NCBI GenBank assembly: GCA_965644295.1
Contig: CBFFRP010000259.1
Location: forward strand, 1-64,000
Source of the DNA: Paraphysomonas bandaiensis
Taxonomy: Eukaryota; Chrysophyceae
Length of the DNA stretch: 64,000 nucleotides
Direction of reading: 5' to 3'
Each line of letters begins with the position of its first letter. Positions within the stretch are counted from its first letter, which is position 1. This document shows positions 53,371 to 62,900 of the stretch, in pieces. The notes below the pieces were generated by a model, which worked only from the letters and a program-made list of their open reading frames with translations, was not told the origin of the DNA and ran no database searches. The position numbers and the translations under genes are program-made.

Positions 53371-54214
53371 TCAACCTTTTCGGCCAATAATAAAGTCCAA
53401 AAATCCTTTGAACAACGAATCAGGTACCGCCACAAGCTCCATTCTAAAGTAAAGCGTGGCATGAGGAGGAATTTTTCCTGCCCCATCTCTTCCGTATCCT
53501 AAGTGAGGTGGAATAATGAGCTCTCGCACAGTACCCTCTTGCATGCCTGATAATAAGGCCTCATCCCAGCCCTTGATAACACGACCAGTGCCAGCCTAAA
53601 CAATATACAGGTTAGATCCCGTCACTACGACTCACTCGCACATTTATGACTAAAGGCACACTTACCGTGAACTGTAGTGGGCGCCCTCTATCCAAGCTCG
53701 AGTCAAATTTCTGATCACTGTCAAATCCTTCAAGCCAGCCAGTGTAATGTACTCGCACAGTATCTCCTATTAGCACAATTATAACATACTAAATCCACAG
53801 TACTCGCTGTACCAGCTGTTGGGGTTCGGCCAGTACCAACTCTAACATCCCGATACTGTAAGCCACTCGTAGTGGTCACAAATGGCTGTTCATCGGAAGA
53901 ACAGGATGCCTAACAATAACTCACAGTCATTATAAGAACTTAAAAGAGCAGTGTTCAATAACCATAGCCATAGAGGAGGCAGCCAGTAGTGCACCAGAGC
54001 AGGCAGCAGCTTTCACTCGTGGACTGACTCTTCTCACAAGCCCAACGCAAAAACCTCGACCTGTGTTCCCAAAAACAACCTTCTGGAACCTTAAAAATGA
54101 TCTAAAGTATCTATTCATATTGCCAATATTTAACTGTAGTCGTGAGAAGAATGTGAGCTGCCAGACACGTACATTAAACTCATCACCACTTAACTCGCTC
54201 ATCATACCTGCCAT
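53371..54214 (-). CDS. FKBP-type peptidyl-prolyl cis-trans isomerase with N-terminal targeting extension
   Basis: Four exons, 54214-53963, 53909-53813, 53766-53666 and 53595-53371, join in frame to about 224 residues. The FKBP domain reads [14 protein letters not shown], then [49 protein letters not shown] and [13 protein letters not shown]. The active-site aromatic and Asp residues (Y of HYTG, F and D of FDSS, W of KGWDE, Y of GYG) are present, so it should catalyse proline isomerisation. The first 84 residues are basic and then hydrophobic ([20 protein letters not shown], then SSMAMASC). This suggests an organelle or secretory target; an A-x-A-like site (AMA) could be a cleavage point. MNRYFRSF at 54118 is a possible alternative start. 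The C-terminus continues past the fold by about 18 residues. Confidence 0.85.
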
Positions 54215-54675
54215 ACTAAATATACAGCAGTATACCTCCAGATATGGTTTTAGTCCTACGAAAATATTGAGTTTTATAGATAGAAACTCCCGAAAGTGCT
54301 GAAAACTATGTTTTATTTCTCATGGTCACCGGAAATAGGCTTTTTCTGCATCCTCCTCAATGTATCGAAGTTTAGAACAAATGGCTACATCCCCAGTTCA
54401 AGTTCTACTACTGCACGCACATATATATAGCCTGTTGTACAACAGCAGTGTACTGTACGTATACATATCCTCTCCTCATATATATGCACTGGGCTGGACT
54501 GCTGTGTGAATGATATATACTCCACACTGCTCTGTTGTACGTATCATACTCAACCAGAGCAGTGCATCGCATCACATTTCTCTTCATTTACTTCCAGGGA
54601 TAAGGGAACATCTGAGTCGCCACTGTTAGCGTGGTCACTGGTCATATACATACATACATATATACATACATATAT
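54215..54675. promoter_or_regulatory. Divergent region between FKBP and JmjC genes
   Basis: 461 bp with several TATA-like stretches (catatatatagcc, tcctcatatatatgcac) and a short CATA run (54645-54668) ending 7 bp before the JmjC start codon. Likely holds both promoters. Confidence 0.45.
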
Positions 54676-55923
54676 ATGCTCACCAAGTCGATAAAGTTTC
54701 GTGAGAGAAAACTTATCGTTTATATTATCGGCTGTGTTTTCACTGCTATTGCTGTCGTATTTTTACTGTATTATGGGTCTTCAGTAACACCATTAGAAGA
54801 CCCTCAAGCTACAATTGCTTCGCTGACGAGAGCGTTTGCTGCTGACTCAGAATTAGAGCCTCAAAGTGCAGTATTCGTATCATGGCCAGAGTTGAAGGCG
54901 TTTCCGGGAGAGAGTAGCTATCCACAATATACGCCGCTACTAGATGTGATCAAGTCATGGAACCCTGATGTAGCCGAACCACCTGAGAGGTTTGTTGAGA
55001 CTTTGCAGCACTTTAATTACAGTGATCCATACGAGAGGAAATTAGCAGAGGAGTATCGCAATGCAGAGGTCCCGTTTAAATTGTATGATGTTCCGAATAT
55101 AGACCAAGTTAGATTAAAATGGAACAAACAGTATTTAGCTGGTGCAATGCGATATGAAACTCCACACGTGGAAAAGTCTACCAACAACCATTTTATGTAC
55201 TGGACCAAGAAAAGGAAGAGTGGGAGAGACTACAAACCTCCAACCGATTTGATTAAGATGACATTCGCAGAATGGAGTGAAGAAGCCGAGAGAGCAGACC
55301 GACTTAAACTAAATAATGAATCGGTGCACTACTATTATATGCTTGGAAGTAGGCCAGGAGACAGGTCGAAATCCTTCATTGCCAAAGATCTGCCGATATT
55401 CTCGACTCGCGACCCAAATTTTTTTATTCCGAATCCTAGGGCCAACAAAGGAACACAATGTAGATTTGGAATGAGGGGAGTGATTGCTGAGGCGCACTAC
55501 GATTCTGGACGTAACATGGTGGCTATGATACGAGGGCGAAAGAGGTATATACTCACTCCTCCAAAGACGTGCAAGTATTTGGGCATCATATCTGACATGA
55601 AGCATCCTTCGTTCCGACACTCCATCATTGATTGGAGTGATATACAACAGGCCACTGCCCATAGGTTCGATCAAGTTGATAGTATAGATACCATAGTGCG
55701 AACAGGAGAGGTTCTGTACATTCCTTCGTTCTGGTTTCACTACATTATATCGCTCGAGTATTCCATTCAGTGCAACTCTCGTAGTGGATTTCCTGATGAC
55801 ATGAAGGGGGCGGAATATATTGAGCGAAGTGATTGTATAGACAGCGTCCTAGGCGATACTCAGGCAAGGAGGCGGAAAAGAAAAAATGAGAGCGACAAGA
55901 TGTCTTTGAAACAAGAAAGGTAA
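54676..55923 (+). CDS. Membrane-anchored JmjC/cupin-8-like Fe(II) dioxygenase
   Basis: Single-exon, 415 residues from the ATG at 54676; an upstream ATG at 54631 lies in the CATA run and is less likely. Residues 10-32 (LIVYIIGCVFTAIAVVFLLYY) form one transmembrane helix after a short basic segment, giving a type II topology with the enzyme domain on the luminal side. The JmjC/cupin core shows AEAHYDSGRNMV (the H-x-D iron ligands, about residues 281-283), RGRKRYIL, GEVLYIPSFWFHYI with the third His ligand, and IQCNSRSGF. The K/T 2-oxoglutarate ligands are not certain. Relatives are protein hydroxylases of the JMJD/HSPBAP1/FIH-like group. The substrate is unknown. The C-terminus is basic. Confidence 0.85.
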   Translation: MLTKSIKFRERKLIVYIIGCVFTAIAVVFLLYYGSSVTPLEDPQATIASLTRAFAADSELEPQSAVFVSWPELKAFPGESSYPQYTPLLDVIKSWNPDVAEPPERFVETLQHFNYSDPYERKLAEEYRNAEVPFKLYDVPNIDQVRLKWNKQYLAGAMRYETPHVEKSTNNHFMYWTKKRKSGRDYKPPTDLIKMTFAEWSEEAERADRLKLNNESVHYYYMLGSRPGDRSKSFIAKDLPIFSTRDPNFFIPNPRANKGTQCRFGMRGVIAEAHYDSGRNMVAMIRGRKRYILTPPKTCKYLGIISDMKHPSFRHSIIDWSDIQQATAHRFDQVDSIDTIVRTGEVLYIPSFWFHYIISLEYSIQCNSRSGFPDDMKGAEYIERSDCIDSVLGDTQARRRKRKNESDKMSLKQER

Positions 55924-56513
55924 TTGTTAGAAGTTGCTGCGAGTATGTGTTACTTGTATACTTTAATTGCTAGTATATATGTAGTTATACTTTAGTCATA
56001 CAGTAATAAGTAGTACTATGTTGATTAATTGAGGTTGTAGTATATTTAGTAGCACATAGCTATGTATGCGATTATTACACTTTAGCCTAGAGTAGGTTAG
56101 CAAATTTTCTCCGCGTGTTGTATACTTGTATACTACATACATATTATGAACTTATGCCTTGTGAGTCAATTACATTACAATTACATTCGCAAACACAGCA
56201 AGTCAATAATTTATGTTTCAGCATAATACACTAGATTCTTGTTATATTGTTGCAATTACGAGGTTGGAATGTAGTCGTGAGCTGACTTCCAACTATAATA
56301 TCTCAATGCAATTGTCCTGCGATTAAAAATCCTTGGTGAAGTTGGGAGTAGTCTCTTCTGGCCTCTGCTTTTATCACAGCAGCACTCTTTGGTGTGCTAG
56401 AGATTCTGTGTGTAGCCACGATCACCTTCTAAAGACTGAGAGGACACTATTCTCTACTCGTTTGTTTGAAGTCTTTGTGCATTATCACTGCGTGTTTCAG
56501 CTCATCTACACAT
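55924..56513. other. Intergenic region
   Basis: 590 bp, AT-rich with many tagta and tatac words. A frame at 56333-56536 has no recognisable motif. Confidence 0.45.
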
Positions 56514-56951
56514 ATGGCTCCGAAGAAGGACATTAAAAAGAAGCCGTAGCCCTCAAAGCAATATGACCCCCGAAGAATCACTATTTAAGATATGGGGATC
56601 AAAGCAACTATATGATATTCAAAGAGCAGATAAAAATTGGGCCACGTACGATAAGGCCGCTCAGCGAGATTCTTGGAGACAGGAGAATACTATAAGCCGC
56701 CACGTCTGTCAGACGAATACGATTCGAACACAGATCCAAGTGGCATCGCTCGACTACATGTGAAAGACGAAATTAAAGAACACAATCGAGAGGTATTCCC
56801 GATGACGAATGACAGGGCGCCATTTTACAGTTTCATCATAAGGCTGGCTTACAAATATGCTCACTGGAGGATACACACTGCAAATATATCTGCCTTTGGG
56901 TACGGCATAGGCACTTGTAAGGAACATCGGAATGACATGGCACACAAGTAG
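56514..56951 (+). pseudogene. Remnant of an unrecognised gene
   Basis: Three partial frames follow each other: MAPKKDIKKKP then a stop, TPEESLFKIWGSKQLYDIQR (from 56563), and ETGEYYKPPRLSDEYDSNTD... to a stop at 56951 in a shifted frame. The second and third overlap near 56670 and read as one protein if a frameshift is allowed. I recognise no family. It could equally be a spliced gene with unplaced introns or a retroelement gag remnant. Confidence 0.3.
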
Positions 56952-57595
56952 TTGCTTAGTTTGATCTGTCACAGATGAAGAGCAGTGCTGAGAATTGATT
57001 GGGTTGTTATCAGTCGCAGTTGCTGGAATACTATACCGGTTGCAAGTGTATCATTGATGGACACTGAATAGCGAATATCTGCACCATATATTTCAATGAG
57101 TCAAGCAAAACTGTTGCTTGTCTGTGTACAGCACCAGGTCACAGCCATGCTGGTGTACATGATCCTTGTAGAAATGAGAAAATAGTGGTGAGAAGTAGGC
57201 GAAATACTCGGTTTTACTGGGATTTCCCATTATCTCAGAAGAAAATAGGGATTTTATATTACTCATTGAGAAAACTATGTGAAAAAGAAAATTTGGGATG
57301 GTACAGCAGCCACACTACGACTGTACTGCTGTTCGTAGTACTGTATTTTTTCTTTATTCGTACTGCTGGGTCTGTATTCTCTGTTCTGTCTACATGCATA
57401 TATACAGCAGTACATCGTATATGGTATATACGCATAGAGGGAAAGGCTGTATATATATGTCGCCGTTCATTCGAGAATATGACCGACACATTGAACACCT
57501 AACAACACTATCAATCACATCCAACTCAACTCAATCATCTCTTAAATCACAATTCACAATCATTGAATTACTTCAAGTACTTAACAGTAATAAAC
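56952..57595. other. Intergenic region upstream of PPP1R11
   Basis: About 640 bp; no gene recognised. It includes TATA-like stretches (tatatggtatatacg near 57420) about 170 bp before the start codon at 57596. Confidence 0.45.
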
Positions 57596-58130
57596 ATGGA
57601 ACGAACACATCCATATGAATCATGTGCCTCTACAACTACAACAACTACAGCCACTACTACAGTTGCCCCAACTGAAACAGAACAAAAACAACGACTTGTA
57701 CTTCGATTACGTGAGAAGAAAGTCACATGGGATGAAGAGGTCGTCAATAATGAACACTTGGGAAGGAAGAGCTCGAAGCGTAAGTGAATATGTGCATATA
57801 TATATATGTATACGTAGAGCCCACTGATGTATGCATGTATGTATGCATGTATGTATGTATGTATGTATGCATGTATGTATGTATGTATGTATGCATGTAT
57901 GTATGTATACGTAGAGCCCACTGATGTGTGTGTATGTATATGTACAGTCCTCTCATATACATGCATATATATACACTTACATATATGTATATACAGGCTG
58001 CTGTATCTTTCATAAGCAAAAACGATTTGGAGAAAGCGATTCGGATGAGAGTGACTCTGATATAGAAGAAGCGGAGAATTCCAGTTCAAATGGCGGTGGA
58101 GTTAAGCCTTATCAGCGTCATCATGCGTAA
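57596..58130 (+). CDS. PPP1R11: Protein phosphatase 1 inhibitor, PPP1R11/Ypi1 family
   Basis: Two exons, 57596-57779 and 57997-58130, join in frame to 105 residues, the family's usual size. After a Thr-rich start come LVLRLREKKVTWDEEVVNNE, whose KVTW is the RVxF-type PP1-docking motif, and HLGRKSSKR. Exon 2 begins the conserved CCIFHKQKRFGES and continues with an acidic DSDESDSDIEEAE tail. This order (L-x-L-R, KV-W, NEH(M/L)GR(R/K)SSK, CCI(Y/F), FGES) is diagnostic for inhibitor-3. It binds and restrains PP1 in the nucleus. The 217-bp intron, far longer than others here, is filled with TATG repeats. Confidence 0.95.
57826..57912. repeat. TATG/TGCATG microsatellite in the PPP1R11 intron
   Basis: About 20 units mixing TATG and CATG. 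It is bounded on both sides by the same word tatacgtagagcccactgatgt (about 57808 and 57907), so part of the intron is a duplicated segment. Confidence 0.9.
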
Positions 58131-58671
58131 CTGTACTGTACTATGCTATACTTTGATATACTAACTGATACACGAGTCATCTGAGGACATAACTGATTGA
58201 GATGTATATATGTGTGTGTTACTCGTGAGACACTTTATAACAATATATATATGAATATATTAAGATCTTCACTGTTGATATCTTGTTTCGAATATTTAAG
58301 CTTATCTTCAACAGCGACGCAGAAGCACAAAGCAATCCCAACAATGATGCTATACAATATATAATGACTTCACTGTGAAGAAATTTACTTTAGTACATTG
58401 TAGCCTTGGTATTCAATACTTGTGGTGTTGTAAAATATTTGTAATGTTGTGGTAAAGCTGACTGTCGAGTAGTATGAATTAAGCTCATACAGCAGAAGTG
58501 TATTTTTTGTAGCTTTAACTCAAACAGTATGCAGTCAAAAACTTATTTTGTCAATTTCTTATTACTTTTGCACCATCACACTCCATGTTTCTGATGTATG
58601 TCCAATATTATGTATTATTGTTGTACATCATACTACTTTCTCGAAAAAATACAAAAAAGTATCACTTGTGT
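58131..58671. other. 3' region of PPP1R11
   Basis: AT-rich; no gene recognised. Confidence 0.4.
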
Positions 58672-58870
58672 AGTCCTTTTTTGCCTTGACGAATAAACAG
58701 GAATTCGGGAATGGGCCCACCTTAACGGCATCTGGGGTATTGCGCTGTCTACTAAAGTCAAGCACCCGGGCTAGTCCACCTTAAGGACAGAGAGCAAAAG
58801 TGGCTGCACCTTCGTGCTTGCAGTGACACACAAGCAGCTTTCGTGGGGCCGAATAGTAGAATATCAGAGT
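58672..58870. repeat. Partial copy of the 37426 MITE family
   Basis: Shares with 37600-37680 and 38780-38930 the words gggaatgggcccacc, gtcaagcacccgggct and cttgcagtgacacacaagcagc. It lacks the MULE insertion. Diverged and without intact ends. Confidence 0.65.
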
Positions 58871-59037
58871 TAAGCACTAGTTAGTTAAATTGTTTTGCAA
58901 ATCAGTCTTTCACTACTACGGCTTGATTAAATTGTCCAATTTAAAACTGGGAATTCAAACTATCCAGGGAAAGGTGATACCTAGAACGCGTTCTACTAAT
59001 ATATTTTATATTTAATATAGTCCCTCAACAAAGTCGG

Positions 59038-59405
59038 ACTCGCACCTTTTCGTGGTGTTCTGGGGGATAAGTACCGGAGAGATTCTCTCTGGGAAACTAA
59101 CGTGAGCCGCAAACATAGTGAGCAGATATTGTTCTGCCCACTCATAGCCGAATGCTTGTGTGGTACAAGGGACACCAATAAGTGTCACTTGTGTAGACGT
59201 CTTTGGGCCCTGACGAATAAACAGGCATCCGGAAGTGGGCCCACCTCAAGGGCATCCTGGACAGGGCCCACCTGAAGGGTAACCGGGGTATTGGGCTGCC
59301 TGCTGAAGTCAAGCATCCGGCATGTTCACCTTAAGAACTCAGAACGGAAGTGGTTGCACCTTGGTGCTTGCGGCGACGCACAAGCAGCTTTCGTAGCGTT
59401 AAATA
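59038..59405. repeat. Second copy of the 37426 MITE family, with the uninterrupted target site
   Basis: Begins with gcaccttttcgtggtgttctggg (as at 37545-37567), contains gggctgcctgctgaagtcaagc once (59278-59299) and ends cttgcggcgacgcacaagcagctttcgtagcgttaaa, the complement of the 37426 end. Left of it, gtcggactc differs from the other copy. Confidence 0.75.
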
Positions 59406-59963
59406 GTAGGATAATAGAGTTTGTACTGATTAGTTACAGGTAGAGGTCTAACTAGTATGTCTAGCATTCATCTAGCTACTAAATCGGTGCAGGTTTTTAA
59501 CGCCTATTGCTAAATAAAAGACTTTCAATATCGTAATATATTTAATATAGTCATTCTTTGTTCGTTAATTCGTAAATTCAGTATAAATATACTTGCCAAC
59601 TAGTGTTTACAGATGCTCAAAACTATTCACAACTCACATGTAAAAATCTAAATCTAAATAGAGTGGTAAGTTTCAATCAACTGTTGCCTAACTTCTAATA
59701 TTATAGAACAAGACGTCACATTCGACAATAATAACACGTTAATGAAGAAATCAATCAGAAATTGTAAAATTAAAATAAATCAATAAGAACATAGCGTAAA
59801 ATACACGTTATATATGGCCGTAGACTCTATACCCACATAATAATACTACAAAGTACACAAACAACTTGAGACGGTGCACATCTCTTGCCTATACTCAATT
59901 CTATCACTTTTAAACCGAGTAACTCATCTATCGCCTTTATGAAAATATATACCGTAAAAGACT
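59406..59963. other. Spacer before the large membrane protein 3' end
   Basis: AT-rich, no gene or repeat recognised. Confidence 0.4.
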
Positions 59964-62900
59964 TCAATCACTCTCACCAGATTCGCTAATTTCATACCTG
60001 ATTTCCTCTTCCATAGGAGAAAAGGGTATTTCATTCGCTTGAGTGTAGCGATCAAGTGCCATTTGTTCCAGTTTACTTTGTAGTATTGTTTTATGTACAT
60101 CCAATGGCATTCGATGCTCAGGCGATATATTTACACGCACAGGAGATAAATCAGGCGTTGTGTCCACTAACAAAAGCTTTTTCATATTACCATCTCTCTT
60201 TAATATTCTGGCAAGACGAGGAATATTCTTGTCCTTGTCTGTTGGAGATTTATAAGTCGTACTACTACAACTACTGCCACTGTCACTGAGATCATAGTTA
60301 ACATCGTTCTCTTCGCCCCACTGCTGATAGGTCAAATACTTCATATACTCGACAATGATTTTCGCCGAGTACAGCTCTGATGATATTTCTGGCGAATGCC
60401 TTCCGGTGTCGCCAATAACTCCAGGAGAACCCGGCATCGCAATACCTGAGCTATCTTCGATAGCGGATGGTAATTTGTTCCGTTTTTCTTCAAGTTTACG
60501 CAAAAGCCGTTCTCGCTGCTTCTCTCTGGTGATAAGCAGGCTAACTCTGTGGCGGGCAGTGTTAGATACAAATGTCTTTTTGATTCCATGCGAGGTTTTC
60601 CATGTGTCGTTGTCATCTTGTTTACCACTTATAGAATAATCGCTGCTATCACCAACATCTTGTAATGGCTGTTGTGGATGCCCTCCACTCGAAAAATTCG
60701 TGCGATGTTGTAAACGGCTTTTCAGTTTACTTTGGGCACGATGCCTGTGCTCCTCCAGGGAATACTGCCTCGCATGCTCATTCATTGTGAATCGTTTTTT
60801 CACGCTGCCGACTGCAGTGCGTGGGGATTCAGGTAAAGAATTCTGTTCAATACTTCTGGCACGCCGAAATTGTGGTTCAGTTGATAACCCATGGGAAGAT
60901 TTCATTGACATAATTTTTTGAATATTTCCATCTTTTCGAATAATTCGTGCTAGTCGAGGTGATTTTACTACCCGTATGGGCCTGTCCGCGTTGCTTTCGT
61001 CGCTGCTGCTGAGATCATAGTTTATATCATCGTCGTTACCCCAACGAATAAACGCTAAGTGCTTCATATGCTCGATAATGCTATCTACTTTTAATAATTC
61101 TTTGTTCTCACTGTTCACTGTGCCAGCATCAGCTGCATCGTTGGTGCTGACGTGACCCCCTTCATACTCCCCAGTTGACAGTTGTTCCGAGTTATAAGAC
61201 AAAAATTGCTCCCCACTGTCATCATCGGTTTTAGCGTTGTCCTTATTTTCCTCAGCCCTGTCTATTAGACGATGTGAAATTGACCGAAATAGAACCTCCC
61301 CGTCACTCATATACATGTGCGTTGAGAGCTTTAAGTCATACGACACCTCGTGGAGTGCAGTCAAAATCTCACGTCGTCGGTAATCACGGAAGTTGTTCTC
61401 TACAATGTTATTATGTCGACCTGGCAACACCTTGGCTCCAGCTTCCATATCAAGGATATGATCCGTTTTTTCACGCCCGCGGCGCTTGCATGCCATACAG
61501 AGTATGTTACACACATATGGGGTAGGTGAACTCAAACCCGCATCAATCGTGCCGTCGATTTCGACTAGTTCTGGTGTCCGTGTGTATCCATTCTTATTGT
61601 TCTCTGTTCGCCCCATGTTACCCCCAGACAGAACTTCTGGAGTAGAAATAGCGTGATCGACGGCAACTCTAGGGTTACTGATACTAGAACAAAATAGATT
61701 GTCTCGTTTACCACAGCAAGTAGTAAACGACATGAATAACAGTGCAACAACAGCAATTGAATATAGAACTCCGTTTTCAGTCAGTGCTACCATGAAGATG
61801 ACCCCACAGATGCCCCACAGTATAACGCGATAAAAAAAAGACTGCACCGGATAGTATAGACATGACACATAGATCATACCACTCAAGAAATACTCTGGAA
61901 TATTACATATAAATCGTATTAAATATTGGGTGATGCTGTAACGCATGTACTGTCTTGATGGAATCCATGTTCTAAACTTTAGAATAATATTACTTTCCGG
62001 TAAATTCCGATACGCCTTCGCTACAGCTGTCGATACAAATAAGTATTTTGTAGCATTGAAGGCGACAGAAGAATCATTCGAGGCACAAAGTTCACCGTCA
62101 CTAAAATTGTGAGTTTGTCCGTTGTCCATACCAAGTAAGGAATTACGATAAGCACTTGCTATGTCTTGCAAGGCATTTTTGACTTCGGCCATCGATTCAT
62201 ATGCAAGTATTGGTGGTATTATTCGTGACAACACAACGAATCCCGGGCTGACAACAGCTATATCCACAAGAACTAGCACAATAAAAGACAACAACCACGC
62301 TAGTTGCTCTGCATAAGATCGAGTTACACCAAACATTAATACAAAGACTGACATAGTAATTACTACGAGAAACCAAACTGCACCAATACCGATTCGAACC
62401 CACTTCGGCAAATTCAGAATATTCGAACTCCTCGACAAGTTTTCAGAGTTTACATGTTCGATAAGTCGCCCTCGTAAACCGGACAAGAGATCGCACACAA
62501 ACAGCACAAGAAGCCGTCGGCGCCGTTGTGCAGTAGTCAATGCACACATCATTTTAATTTCTTTCGATGCTTTGTCACATGCACGAGATACATCTTCTGA
62601 AAGAGTGTCGAAATCAATATCAAGAATATTATTTATATCTCCACTTATTGGGTCCAACGGATCATCTCTCTTTAACGATATCGCGCCCCAAGCAAGCGAA
62701 ATATTTCTTCGCTCAACGCTATTCTGTATTGACTCCAGGTAGCATATCAAATCATTCAGTAAATCATCACAGATTAAATTCGAAACCATTTTACCCGTGT
62801 GTCGCAACCCCTCACCTCCAATGGTAGAAATATTGCCATTGTCGACCCCCAAAATACTGTGACAAATTACTGGATTAATTTGCTGACAACCGTCGAAATT

